64,000 bases of DNA. Source: Halpernia humi. Lineage in GTDB: Bacteria; Bacteroidota; Bacteroidia; Flavobacteriales; Weeksellaceae. The notes beneath the pieces were generated by a model. The model had not been told where the DNA came from, did not search any database, and saw only the letters and a list, made by a program, of their open reading frames with translations. Both the position numbers and the translations under genes were made by a program. The first letter of the stretch is position 1, and the number at the start of each line of letters is the position of its first letter. The stretch spans positions 393,612-457,611 of the forward strand of contig NZ_FNUS01000002.1 in assembly GCF_900108025.1 (NCBI RefSeq). The letters run 5' to 3'. Below are positions 17,390 through 26,070 of the stretch, one piece after another.

Positions 17390-17674
17390 ATGAAACTTCA
17401 CGCCTAAATAATAGAATTAGCAACACCGAAAAGGGATAATGCAGCATCATCCATAATTATTCAATTTGTAGATGATACAGAAGGTCAATACTTCGAAGTT
17501 TTTTGTCCAGATTTTGACCCTTATTATACCAAAATTAGAAAGTGGGATATTTGGGAATTATCAATAAAGTGGAAAAGTGAAATATTTACTGATCCGAAAA
17601 CCGAATTGAAGTCCTATTTTACGCATTTAATCTGCACAAAGGCTTCACCGATTTTTCAGATGGATAAGTCGTAA
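17390..17674 (+). pseudogene. Small gene interrupted by an in-frame stop
   Basis: An ATG at 17390 opens MKLHA, then a TAA stop at 17405-17407. The same frame continues for 89 codons to a stop at 17672-17674 with protein-like sequence (IIELATPKRDN, FVDDTEGQYFEVFCPDFDPYY, DIWELSIKWKSEIF). One base change (AAA to TAA) would explain the stop. TATATTTG at 17379-17386 looks like its promoter -7 element. I do not recognise the family. It could be a recently inactivated cargo gene, or use an internal non-ATG start. Confidence 0.5.
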
Positions 17675-17710
17675 ATTATAATTAATATTATTTAGCACTT
17701 TAAAACTGTA

Positions 17711-18039
17711 AACCTGCGTAAAATAAACGCAGGTTCAGAAACAGTATTAAGCCAATAATTTTATTTTTCATTGTCTTTTGATTGGTTTTTTCTGCGGATG
17801 AGAAATATTTATCTGAAATTTTCGATGCTTTAAATTTCTAACCTGCGTAAAATAGATGCAGGTTATTTCTTTAACCTGCGTAAAAAGATTACAGGTTTTC
17901 ACAATATCTGCGAAAAAAAAATATACCAACCTGCGTAAAATGTATGCAGGTTATTTTCTGTACCTGCGTAAAATAAATACAGCACCTGCGTAAATTGAAT
18001 ACAGGTATAAGTATTACCTGCGTAAAAGAATACCAAGTA
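17711..18039. repeat. Array of seven palindromic 25-bp repeats
   Basis: Seven copies start at about 17711, 17840, 17873, 17928, 17961, 17983 and 18015. The unit has arms AACCTGCGT and ACGCAGGTT around a 7-base A-rich loop. The first copy is a perfect 9-bp hairpin; in later copies the left arm (ACCTGCGTAAA) is conserved and the right arm varies. From the second copy on, the start-to-start distances are 33, 55, 33, 22 and 32 bp, all close to multiples of 11. This suggests protein sites on one face of the DNA. The array lies in the non-coding region upstream of the relaxase genes and of a ParA-like gene, so it may be part of the transfer origin or a partition site. Confidence 0.8.
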
Positions 18040-18150
18040 CAATTCTTTTCTTTTTCAAAAGCAATAATTTTGTATTCAACTGAAATTAAGTCTTTTACGA
18101 ATTCTAAATTTTTGTTTTTAGACCTCTCATAAAATGGGGGAGTTTTGATA

Positions 18151-18208
18151 GCAAGATGTGTCTTTGTACCCACAACTTTTCAAGTTGGTTTACAAAGACG
18201 AATCTTGC
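18151..18208. other. Large imperfect inverted repeat, candidate oriT
   Basis: Two 18-base arms, GCAAGATGTGTCTTTGTA (18151-18168) and TACAAAGACGAATCTTGC (18191-18208), pair with two adjacent mismatches. A nested stem CAACTT/AAGTTG (18173-18178 and 18182-18187) fills the loop. A small CCTTTT/AAAAGG palindrome follows. It lies in the non-coding region between the repeat array and the relaxase genes, which is where relaxases are usually loaded. Imperfect hairpins next to the nick site are typical of oriT. The nick site itself cannot be named from sequence alone. A terminator is the main alternative. Confidence 0.5.
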
Positions 18209-18417
18209 CTTTTTGCAAAAGGGGAAAAAACTTCGGAACTCGTTTTTTTTCATTGGGAATAAGATTTAGAGTGCAGAATAACCCAAATTACACTTTTTTA
18301 GACTTTTTTTATTCTGTTTTGAACCCAGATTAATAGTTTTTAGCCCAAAGCATTGATGCAGTGTTGCTTCGCTTACATTGATTCCTCAATTTTGCCCTGA
18401 AATTATAAATCAAATAG

Positions 18418-19212
18418 ATGGGTAAAATACTTTATTTCTTTTTATGTCTACTTACAGTATCACTTCAGGCACAGGTCGGAATTAATACTACAACACCTGA
18501 AACAACTCTGGATGTTGTTGGAAAACCAAATGACTCTAATCACTATGATGGAATAATTCCACCCAGAGTAACAGGTGATCAACTTTCCGCAAAATTCTAT
18601 TCGTCTGCGAAAAAGGGTGCAATTGTATTTGCAACTTCTGCGGCAAATAATCTGTCTGGTCAAGTTATTAATGTTAACGAAGCCGGACCCTATTATTTTG
18701 ATGGAAGTTTGTGGCAAACTTACTCCAAGGAAGTTCAACCAATTGAATACAGGATTGTACTATCTTTTGATCCGAACAGTACTTCGGGATTAACTTCAAC
18801 TTCTACCTGGTCTGCACCAGTTAATTATTACGGAAACACCAACGTATATCTTACCGCTTCTAAATATTATTCTATCGGCACTAAAAACTTTGCAGGTTTA
18901 AAAGGGGCTGTAACTTTCAGAAAGGTTCATGGAATAGTAAACGTTTATTTTCAAATTTTTCGATCTTCAGATTCAGCACCGGTTGTAAATAATGCATTTA
19001 TTGGAATGGCGGACATTTTTAGCGATATCGGATATATCCCAAATCAGATCGTTTTGCTACACACAGAAAATTCAACTCAATTTTTTCCAGCACTTTTAGA
19101 AAATTACGCTTTACAAATTCCTGTTTCTTCTTTAAATCAAATGTCCACATCCTATTACACGTATGGAGAAGTACAAGGCTTTTCGAACTGGATAAAACCC
19201 TACCTGCCGTAA
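18418..19212 (+). CDS. Secreted flavobacterial surface protein
   Basis: The protein has 264 residues with a signal peptide (FFLCLLTVSLQAQ) followed by VGINTTTPETTLDVVG. That opening is common in Chryseobacterium and Flavobacterium secreted proteins with a tail-fibre or C1q-like build. A segment resembling GPYYFDGSLWQ is also typical (fragment of a GxxYYxxGxxW motif). The C-terminal part is beta-rich, of unknown function. It has no evident role in transfer although it sits between the candidate oriT and the mobilization genes; it may be a surface or adhesion cargo gene. It is also related in style to the surface protein at 61083. Confidence 0.65.
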   Translation: MGKILYFFLCLLTVSLQAQVGINTTTPETTLDVVGKPNDSNHYDGIIPPRVTGDQLSAKFYSSAKKGAIVFATSAANNLSGQVINVNEAGPYYFDGSLWQTYSKEVQPIEYRIVLSFDPNSTSGLTSTSTWSAPVNYYGNTNVYLTASKYYSIGTKNFAGLKGAVTFRKVHGIVNVYFQIFRSSDSAPVVNNAFIGMADIFSDIGYIPNQIVLLHTENSTQFFPALLENYALQIPVSSLNQMSTSYYTYGEVQGFSNWIKPYLP

Positions 19213-19269
19213 AGTGAAAATATTTCAAATACAAACACAAATGATGATTTTATTTTTTAACAGACGAAA

Positions 19270-19620
19270 ATGGTTAAGGAACATTTAATAAAATTAAGAA
19301 TAGAAAAATTTAAAAAAGAAGAATGGAAGAAATTCTGTAACGCGAGAAATATTTCATTAACAAGTCTAATCATTAATTCTGTAGAAGGAAGAATACTGGA
19401 TGACGAGAGAAGAATGATATTAAAGTTTATTGAAAAACAAGATAATCTATTTGTGAAAATTGAAACCAACATTAATCAGGTTGCGAGGATTGTAAATGGT
19501 CAAAAACACATCAGCGATTTAGAATTGGAAAGATTTTCGGATCAACTGATTAAAGTTGTTAAACTGAAAGAAAAACAAAATGCTGTTTTTGTGAAAATTT
19601 ACACAATGCTGGCAAAATGA
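19270..19620 (+). CDS. Relaxosome accessory protein (MobC-like)
   Basis: The protein has 116 residues, mostly helical and basic. The first part (LRIEKFKKEEWKKFCNARNISLTSLI) looks like a ribbon-helix-helix or helical DNA-binding region. The second part (KIETNINQVARIVNGQ) carries the NINQ.AR pattern common to MobC/relaxosome proteins. Such proteins bind oriT and help the relaxase to nick. The stop overlaps the relaxase start by ATGA at 19617-19620. Confidence 0.78.
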   Translation: MVKEHLIKLRIEKFKKEEWKKFCNARNISLTSLIINSVEGRILDDERRMILKFIEKQDNLFVKIETNINQVARIVNGQKHISDLELERFSDQLIKVVKLKEKQNAVFVKIYTMLAK

Positions 19621-21077
19621 TCGTGAAGATGATGCCGGCAGCAGGCGCAAGTTTTCCCGGGGTGAATTACAACGATAAAAAAATAAATAACGGAAGAGGC
19701 GAATTAATGCTGATGAAAAACTTTCCTTCTTTCATTAATGAGTCAAGTGATAAGCAACAGGTCAGAGATTATTTGAGAGCGATTTCGGTAGGAAACAAAA
19801 AGATCATTAAGCCACAATTTCATGCGATGATTTCTACAAAGTTTCAGGAGCACTCTAAAGTAGAATTAACAGAAGTTGCGGAGAATTTTATGAGAGAAAT
19901 GGGTTATGGAGATCAGCCTTTCACAGTCGTTTTTCATAGTGACACCGATAATAATCACGTCCATATCGTTTCAACAAGAGTTGATAAATCAACCGGGAAA
20001 AAGATCAATGATAGTTTTGAAAAACTAATATCGCAGGAGGCATTAAGTAAAACACTTGAAAAACTGTACAATATAAAACCTGATGAAGAACTTGAAAAAT
20101 TATTGAAATATAAAGTCAACACCATTAATCAATTGGAACTATTGCTGGAGAGAAATGGCTTTGTAATGATTAAAAATAAATTGGATGAAAAGGCTTTTGA
20201 TATTCTGAAAAATGGATTGAAACAAAGAACAATAAACAGTGAGCAAATAAATTTTGAGACCAATAAAAATGACAGCAGAAAGAATCAGATAATAGCAATT
20301 TTAATTAAGTACAAAGCAATTCATTCGAACAAGGTATTTAAAGTTGAGGATAGCAGAAGGCAGAAATCTGTCCTACCAGAAAATAAGGATAAAAATGAAA
20401 AGGATATAAGTAAAGTAAAAGTAGAGTTTGAAAGTGAACTGCAGGAAAAAATGCGAACCCTTTTTGGGATAGACATGGTGTTTCATCATAAGGATAACCA
20501 TCACCCATTTGGATATTCGTTGATTGATCATAAATCCGGGAAAGTCTATAAAGGAAGCGAGATTACAAAAATGACTGATCTGTTTGAGTTTACCGATGAG
20601 AAAATTGATAAACAATTATTTGAAGTTTTGAAAGATTATCACATTCCGAACGAAGAATCAAAATCAGTGCTTTTAAAATTTTTGCGAAAAACTAAACCAG
20701 AAATCAGACTGCAGAAATTCATGCTTTTCGAAAATAAAAAAAATAAAGATCTCGAAACCTATCGAAAAATTCAGGAAGAAATAAAACATCATGTTAGAAA
20801 TAGTTTGAATAAAAGGAATGATAACCAAACAGTTTCCATTGTGAAAAGTGAAACCGGCAAGTTTTACGCAATCAGTCAGGAACATCATTTCGTAGGGGAA
20901 CTGCAAAATTTAATTGGAGAAAAGGAGTATCAGAAATTTTTAAATCCTCAAAAGGAAGTTGCGGGAAAAGTGATGAAAGCGGTTGACGAAATGTTTTTTG
21001 AATTGATGAAAATTTCAGGAACGGCTAAAGATCCCGGAGAAAACGAATTGAAAAAGAGAAGAAAAAAACGAAAATAG
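19617..21077 (+). CDS. Relaxase, MOBP type
   Basis: The protein has 486 residues. The likely nicking tyrosine is Tyr18 (GVNYND), with QFHAMIST around His69 and the metal-binding triad motif FHSDTDNNHVHIV (His107, His114, His116). This is the three-motif layout of VirD2/MobB-like relaxases, which cut oriT and lead the strand into the secretion channel. The C-terminal 300 residues are charged and helical, perhaps for signal recognition by the coupling protein. It is coupled upstream to the accessory protein and followed without gap by the ParA-like gene. Confidence 0.88.
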   Translation: MIVKMMPAAGASFPGVNYNDKKINNGRGELMLMKNFPSFINESSDKQQVRDYLRAISVGNKKIIKPQFHAMISTKFQEHSKVELTEVAENFMREMGYGDQPFTVVFHSDTDNNHVHIVSTRVDKSTGKKINDSFEKLISQEALSKTLEKLYNIKPDEELEKLLKYKVNTINQLELLLERNGFVMIKNKLDEKAFDILKNGLKQRTINSEQINFETNKNDSRKNQIIAILIKYKAIHSNKVFKVEDSRRQKSVLPENKDKNEKDISKVKVEFESELQEKMRTLFGIDMVFHHKDNHHPFGYSLIDHKSGKVYKGSEITKMTDLFEFTDEKIDKQLFEVLKDYHIPNEESKSVLLKFLRKTKPEIRLQKFMLFENKKNKDLETYRKIQEEIKHHVRNSLNKRNDNQTVSIVKSETGKFYAISQEHHFVGELQNLIGEKEYQKFLNPQKEVAGKVMKAVDEMFFELMKISGTAKDPGENELKKRRKKRK

Positions 21078-21728
21078 ATGATAATCACTTTTGCAACCCA
21101 AAAAGGAGGAACCGGGAAAACAACCCTCGCCATTGCTTTTGCGAATTATATTTCGGCAATCTCTGAAAGGAATATCAATGTTTTCGATTTTGATTATCAG
21201 AAATCATTTTACCAGAAATGGAAAGAAGATGAAGAGTTAGACCTACCAAAATTATATGATGTGGAAACTATCGGAGAAGAAGTCGAGCAGCCATTTTCAG
21301 ATTTTGAAACAATTCTGGATTTGAAAGATAACGACGATATCAACCTGTTTGATTTGGCAGGAACGCTAGATGCAAAGTACAGTGATCTGTTAATTTACAG
21401 TGACTTTATCATCATTCCATTTGAGTATTCAGATGTTTCGGCAAAATCAACTTTAGTATTTGTCAGTTTTTTGGGAATACTGGAAAGTCAGTCAGAACGA
21501 ATTTTCATTCGCTCAAAATATGATAAGGGCTACAAATACCTGAATCAGGAAGGAATGGATGCTGAAATAAAAAAATACGGAACATTAATTAAAAGCCCTG
21601 TTTTTAAAAGAAACTGTCTGCAAACAATTGACACCAGAAAATTGACTTACGAGCAGAAATATGCAGTTAAAAATTCATTTAACGAAATAATAACCTGTAT
21701 TAATGAAAACCTGGATACCAATATTTAA
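21078..21728 (+). CDS. ParA-family ATPase (TraA-like)
   Basis: The protein has 216 residues with a deviant Walker A at 6-17 (FATQKGGTGKTT), the form used by ParA/MinD ATPases. FDFDYQKSF and NLFDLAGT follow as switch and Walker B regions. Bacteroides-type conjugative elements carry a ParA protein as the first gene of the tra operon. It starts directly after the relaxase stop. No ParB is seen in the window; the repeat array at 17711-18039 is a possible DNA site for a partner. Confidence 0.85.
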   Translation: MIITFATQKGGTGKTTLAIAFANYISAISERNINVFDFDYQKSFYQKWKEDEELDLPKLYDVETIGEEVEQPFSDFETILDLKDNDDINLFDLAGTLDAKYSDLLIYSDFIIIPFEYSDVSAKSTLVFVSFLGILESQSERIFIRSKYDKGYKYLNQEGMDAEIKKYGTLIKSPVFKRNCLQTIDTRKLTYEQKYAVKNSFNEIITCINENLDTNI

Positions 21729-21768
21729 CCCAGTTCTACACTATTACTCTTTAGAGAAACTATTATTT

Positions 21769-22353
21769 ATGACAAAATTTTTAATCATTCTAATTGCGCT
21801 TTACATCCTGTACTACATAGGAAATATCGTTTATGATCTCTTCATAAAAAAGGAATCTACTTTGGTTACGGAGGAAAGCGATGTTTTTTCTTTGGCTGAA
21901 TTTGAAGAGCAGAACAGGGATGATGTGACCACAGTAGGAATCGAAGATGTGGAAAATCTGAACACCCCAAAGTCATTTAATAAAAGGGAATTTCCGGTCA
22001 GCAATGATCTGTCAGAAGATAGAGAAGACATTGAAGTTTGGCGGCAAAGATTTGAGTCTGAACAGAATATTGACTCTTTTGAATCTGGAATTTTATCAAA
22101 TAAAGAGGAGGAAATTGCTTCCGTAAAAATAATTGAAGAAAATTCCAATGACCAAGGTAATACTGAAGATGAGGATGCAGATGATCACAATGAAAGTATA
22201 GATAAATCATTAGAAGCAGCCAATATTCAGGTCCCTCGAAAAGTGGATAATGCACAATTCAGAGAAATGTTTAATCAGGCAGAAACCATTGTACAAACAA
22301 TTGAGCATGAAGATGGTCGCAAAGTTTTTCAAAATAGAGCAGTTCAAAAATAA
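21769..22353 (+). CDS. Membrane-anchored tra operon protein
   Basis: The protein has 194 residues from the ATG at 21769. An in-frame ATG at 21703 would place 22 residues before the membrane helix and overlap parA. One N-terminal membrane segment (FLIILIALYILYYIGNIVYDLF) is followed by a long acidic, low-complexity cytoplasmic or periplasmic domain. The position between ParA and the pilin-like TraE matches the TraB-TraD region of Bacteroides elements, whose functions are poorly known. No enzyme motif is visible. Confidence 0.65.
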   Translation: MTKFLIILIALYILYYIGNIVYDLFIKKESTLVTEESDVFSLAEFEEQNRDDVTTVGIEDVENLNTPKSFNKREFPVSNDLSEDREDIEVWRQRFESEQNIDSFESGILSNKEEEIASVKIIEENSNDQGNTEDEDADDHNESIDKSLEAANIQVPRKVDNAQFREMFNQAETIVQTIEHEDGRKVFQNRAVQK

Positions 22354-22384
22354 CACTTATTAAACCTTAAATATTTTAAACAAA

Positions 22385-22705
22385 ATGAATCGAAATTCAA
22401 AAAAACACAACATGATGAAAAAAAGTTTAACAGCCTTTATTGTACTGTTTTCAGTTAGTTCAACATTTGCGCAATCAGGAGGTAGTGCGGCGTTAGGCGC
22501 AGCCGCAACAACCATTTCAGGATATATCAATGATCTTGGATTACTGATTTACGCAATTGGTGCTATTGTAGGAACTGTGGGTGGAATCAGGATTTACAAC
22601 AAATGGACAAACGGTGACCAGGACATCAACAAAGAGATTGTTGGTTGGGGTGGTGCCTGTATCTTCCTTTTGCTAGTTCCGACTTTCATCGCTGCCATTT
22701 TCTAG
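22385..22705 (+). CDS. traE: TraE, VirB2-like pilin (DUF4134)
   Basis: The protein has 106 residues (fewer if the in-frame ATG at 22412 or 22415 is used). It has a signal peptide ending at TFAQ, a short alanine/glycine-rich region, and two hydrophobic helices separated by YNKWTNGDQDINKEI. That loop is characteristic of TraE/DUF4134 in Bacteroidota conjugation systems, which are VirB2-like pilus or channel subunits. The stop codon overlaps the GTG start of traF (TAGTG). Confidence 0.85.
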   Translation: MNRNSKKHNMMKKSLTAFIVLFSVSSTFAQSGGSAALGAAATTISGYINDLGLLIYAIGAIVGTVGGIRIYNKWTNGDQDINKEIVGWGGACIFLLLVPTFIAAIF

Positions 22706-23001
22706 TGGGCTACTTTCTTTATAAGGGGCTTAAAAAACCCCTTATTTTCTTCGGACTCAAAGATAAATACATCTACTATGCAATGGGGTCAGCCGTTGGA
22801 GGACTTGTTCTTATAGCAATACTTTCGTCACTATTCGGACTATTTGGAATGATCATCGGAGCGGCAATCGGTGGAACCGGAGTTTTTTCAAGTTATAAAA
22901 CACAGGATTCTAAAGGACTTTACAACAAGACTAAAAACGAAAATGAACTGCACATTATGCCTGCCAGATTCAAAAATGCAAAACTTTTATCTAAAAAATA
23001 A
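22705..23001 (+). CDS. traF: TraF, VirB3-like protein (DUF4133)
   Basis: The protein has 98 residues from a GTG that overlaps the traE stop by one base. A longer frame from 22645 would run inside traE and gives no better sequence. It begins with YFLYKGLKKPLIFFGLKDKY and has two membrane helices rich in glycine, then a basic tail. This is the TraF/DUF4133 type, the VirB3 equivalent, an inner-membrane partner of the TraG ATPase encoded next. Confidence 0.85.
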   Translation: MGYFLYKGLKKPLIFFGLKDKYIYYAMGSAVGGLVLIAILSSLFGLFGMIIGAAIGGTGVFSSYKTQDSKGLYNKTKNENELHIMPARFKNAKLLSKK

Positions 23002-23004
23002 AAT

Positions 23005-26000
23005 ATGAACTTAAAGAAAAAGACATTTGAAATTCCTTTTATCGGTTACGATTACGGGAAAGATAACAAATGGAATTTTGATGCGCTTATCGGTCAGTTT
23101 GGAAATCCAATAATTGGAATACAGATCAAAAATAATGTGGAGCAATATTCTGCGGATCCAGATGCCTATCTGCAATTTCATACTATTTTGAATCAGGTTG
23201 TTGCGATTATTGGCGAAAATCATATTGTACAGAAGATTGATATTTTCAGTAAACAAACTTATGTTGCTGAAAAATCGACAGAATTTTTGCAACATAAATA
23301 TTCGGAACATTTTGACGGAAGATTATTTAAAACAATAGATACACTTTTACTTTTCACTGATATTGTAGATCAGAACAATAAGAAAAATACCTACAAATAT
23401 TCTGCGAAATCTTACAAAGTTTTGCGCGATAAATGTTTGAAAATATTCATGCTTCTCTCTCAAAATGAATGTAATCCTCATTTTTTAAAGGAGAAAGATT
23501 TAGAGTATTACATCAATGGAGTTCTCTCAATGAACTTTTCCAAAACGCCTTCATTTAACAATATCAAAGCCACCAGTGAGCATTTGATTATTGGAGATAA
23601 GTTCGTAAAAACAATCAGTTTTGTAGATGTTGAAAGAATAGAACTTCCTTCTGAAATTGAAACTTATTCCTTTTTAGGTGGTAATGGATCTGCGTCTGAA
23701 ACAGCGGTCGATAATTTTTCCTTTATCAATGAATTGGATGATTATAAAACCATTATCTACAATCAAATTATCTCCATTCCACAGCAATCTTCCAAACAGA
23801 GGGAACTGGAAAAGAAGAAAAAGAAACATGAAGGTGTTGCAAATAATTCTCCTTCCAACGCCATTGTAGCAGAAGAAATTGATGACCTGCTGCATAATAT
23901 CGCAATGGACGGCCAACTTATCGTTGATGCTCATTTTTCGATGTGCTATTCTACAGATTCTTTGGAAAAAATGGAAGAAACCCAATCTTTGATTGAAAAC
24001 AAATTGTTCATGAAGGGGATAATAGTTTCGCAAAATTCCTATAACCAGTTGGAACTATTTCGATGTTGCATTCCGGGCAATGCGGTGGAATTGAAAACAT
24101 ACGATCTTTTTACAACGACAAGCGAAGCGGCCTTGTGTTTTTTTTTTAAAGAAAGTTATCCCGTGAACGAAGATTCTAATTTCTACCTGCGGTTTACCGA
24201 TCGACAGGGCGTTCCATTAAAGATAGATCCTTCAGATTTACCAATGAAAACCGGCAGAATAAATAACAGAAATAAGTTTGTACTTGGTCCGTCCGGTTCT
24301 GGTAAATCTTTCTTGATGAATAATATCGTGGAGCAATATCTGACCTATAATTATGATGTAATTATTGTAGATACGGGTGATTCCTATTCCGGACTTTGCG
24401 CGTATAAAGGTGGAAGGTATATCCAGTACACGGAAGAAAAGCCGATTACGATGAATCCATTTCTAATGGATAAGAATGAATTTAATATAGAAAAGATTGA
24501 ATTTTTAACCAATCTCATTTTTCTCATTTGGCAAGGTGCAGATTCTACGATGAGTTCTACACAAAAATCCATTTTAGATAATGTTTTGATGTCTTATTAC
24601 CACCAGTTTTTCAATGGAGGAACTGATTGGTTTGAGAACAAAACTTCAGAAGAATTGTTTCAGTATTTAAGAAAATACAATATTCACGAAGAAGATATTC
24701 AGGCAGAATACGAACAGGATTTAAAAGAAAATCAGAATTATTATGATGTTTTAGAGATTGCTTTTAATGCTACGGCAAGCGACATCAGAGATCAGGGAAG
24801 AAAGTTGATTTCATTACATCATCCCGATAAAAATATAAATAATCCAGATTACGATGCATCCAAATTTTATAGAGTTTTTGAAGCCTATGAAACTTTAAAT
24901 GATGCAGAGAGAAGGAAGATTTATGATGAAACTCAACTCATTATAACAAAAACAAAAAACATTGTCAAACGTCCTGAAAATAGTGATGAATGGCAGCATG
25001 CAATTAGAAATGCGCTGATAAAAAGAATCACTGAATTAGAGGAAAAACTGTTTGTTCCGGAATTGTCTTTCAATAGTTTCTATGATTACTGCGATCAGTT
25101 TTTACCGATTTATTTGAATAATAAAAAGCATAAAATTGATGAGAGTGAATTCAAACTGCGTACGTTTCTTTTTGTTTTAAAAGATTTTTACAAAGGAGGA
25201 AGATATGGGACAACCTTAAACGAAAACGCCGACAATACTTTATTTGATGAGCCTTTCATTGTTTTCGAGATTGACAATGTTAAAGACAATCCGAAGTTAT
25301 TTCCAATCGTGACACTTATTATCATGGACACTTTCATTCAAAAAATGCGATTACGGAAAGACAGAAGGAAAGCCTTAATTATTGAAGAAGCCTGGAAAGC
25401 AATTGCTTCAAAACTAATGGGTGGATATATTCTTTATCTCTATAAAACGGTAAGGAAATTCTGGGGAGAAGCCGTGGTTGTTACGCAAGAGTTGGATGAT
25501 ATCATTGGAAACACTGTGGTAAAAGATTCTATCATCAATAATTCGGACACGTTCATTTTACTTGATCAGACAAAATTCAAGGATAATTTTGACAAAATCG
25601 CTTCACTTCTTTCACTTAATAAAGTCGAGCAGAATAAGATTTTTACAATTAATAACCTGAATAATAAATTCGGGAGAAGCAGATTTAAAGAATTTTATAT
25701 CAAGCGCGGATCCAAAGGAGAAGTCTATGGAAATGAAGTTTCACTCGAACAATACCTAACCTACACCACTGAAAAGCCCGAAAAAATTGCCATTGAATAT
25801 TACGCAGACCATTGTGAAAATTATGATAAAGCGCTTCAATTATTCGTAAAAGATTTTACAATCCTTGATGATAAAATGGAGAATATGGTTGGTCTGGTTA
25901 ACCTTTACAGGCAGCCATTAGATCAAGATGTGATAGAATATTACAAACAATTGCAGGCGCAATACAACGATCAAAATATTTTAAAAATTATTGATCAGGA

Positions 26001-26070
26001 ATTGGCTGACAGGCAAATGAATCTAAAAGAACTCGTTGAATCCAAAAAATTTGAATATGAAAAAGTTTAG
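23005..26070 (+). CDS. traG: TraG, VirB4-like conjugation ATPase with inserted J-domain
   Basis: The protein has 1021 residues. Walker A is GPSGSGKSF at about 428-436 and Walker B is ALIIEEAWK near 792. Between them, residues about 577-645 form a J-domain: YYDVLEIAFNATASDI, then the invariant HPD at 606-608 in LHHPDKN, then AYETLNDAERRKIYD. Bacteroides TraG proteins are around 830 residues, so most of the extra length is this insertion and its flanks. VirB4 ATPases energize pilus assembly and secretion; a J-domain recruits and stimulates DnaK. The protein could call Hsp70 to the channel. The frame is intact across the insertion. The next gene overlaps its end. Confidence 0.9.
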   Translation: MNLKKKTFEIPFIGYDYGKDNKWNFDALIGQFGNPIIGIQIKNNVEQYSADPDAYLQFHTILNQVVAIIGENHIVQKIDIFSKQTYVAEKSTEFLQHKYSEHFDGRLFKTIDTLLLFTDIVDQNNKKNTYKYSAKSYKVLRDKCLKIFMLLSQNECNPHFLKEKDLEYYINGVLSMNFSKTPSFNNIKATSEHLIIGDKFVKTISFVDVERIELPSEIETYSFLGGNGSASETAVDNFSFINELDDYKTIIYNQIISIPQQSSKQRELEKKKKKHEGVANNSPSNAIVAEEIDDLLHNIAMDGQLIVDAHFSMCYSTDSLEKMEETQSLIENKLFMKGIIVSQNSYNQLELFRCCIPGNAVELKTYDLFTTTSEAALCFFFKESYPVNEDSNFYLRFTDRQGVPLKIDPSDLPMKTGRINNRNKFVLGPSGSGKSFLMNNIVEQYLTYNYDVIIVDTGDSYSGLCAYKGGRYIQYTEEKPITMNPFLMDKNEFNIEKIEFLTNLIFLIWQGADSTMSSTQKSILDNVLMSYYHQFFNGGTDWFENKTSEELFQYLRKYNIHEEDIQAEYEQDLKENQNYYDVLEIAFNATASDIRDQGRKLISLHHPDKNINNPDYDASKFYRVFEAYETLNDAERRKIYDETQLIITKTKNIVKRPENSDEWQHAIRNALIKRITELEEKLFVPELSFNSFYDYCDQFLPIYLNNKKHKIDESEFKLRTFLFVLKDFYKGGRYGTTLNENADNTLFDEPFIVFEIDNVKDNPKLFPIVTLIIMDTFIQKMRLRKDRRKALIIEEAWKAIASKLMGGYILYLYKTVRKFWGEAVVVTQELDDIIGNTVVKDSIINNSDTFILLDQTKFKDNFDKIASLLSLNKVEQNKIFTINNLNNKFGRSRFKEFYIKRGSKGEVYGNEVSLEQYLTYTTEKPEKIAIEYYADHCENYDKALQLFVKDFTILDDKMENMVGLVNLYRQPLDQDVIEYYKQLQAQYNDQNILKIIDQELADRQMNLKELVESKKFEYEKV

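Noticed and set aside
17711..18039. CRISPR array
   Set aside because: The units are 25 bp but spacers are 0-30 bp and unequal, the repeats are degenerate and there are no cas genes.
17889..18173. Minus-strand 94-residue open frame over the repeat array
   Set aside because: Its C-terminal half is simply the translation of the repeats (recurring FTQV), and the array explains the sequence better than a gene.
23674..24033. Minus-strand 119-residue frame inside traG
   Set aside because: It is antisense to a well-supported ATPase and shows no protein-like motifs.
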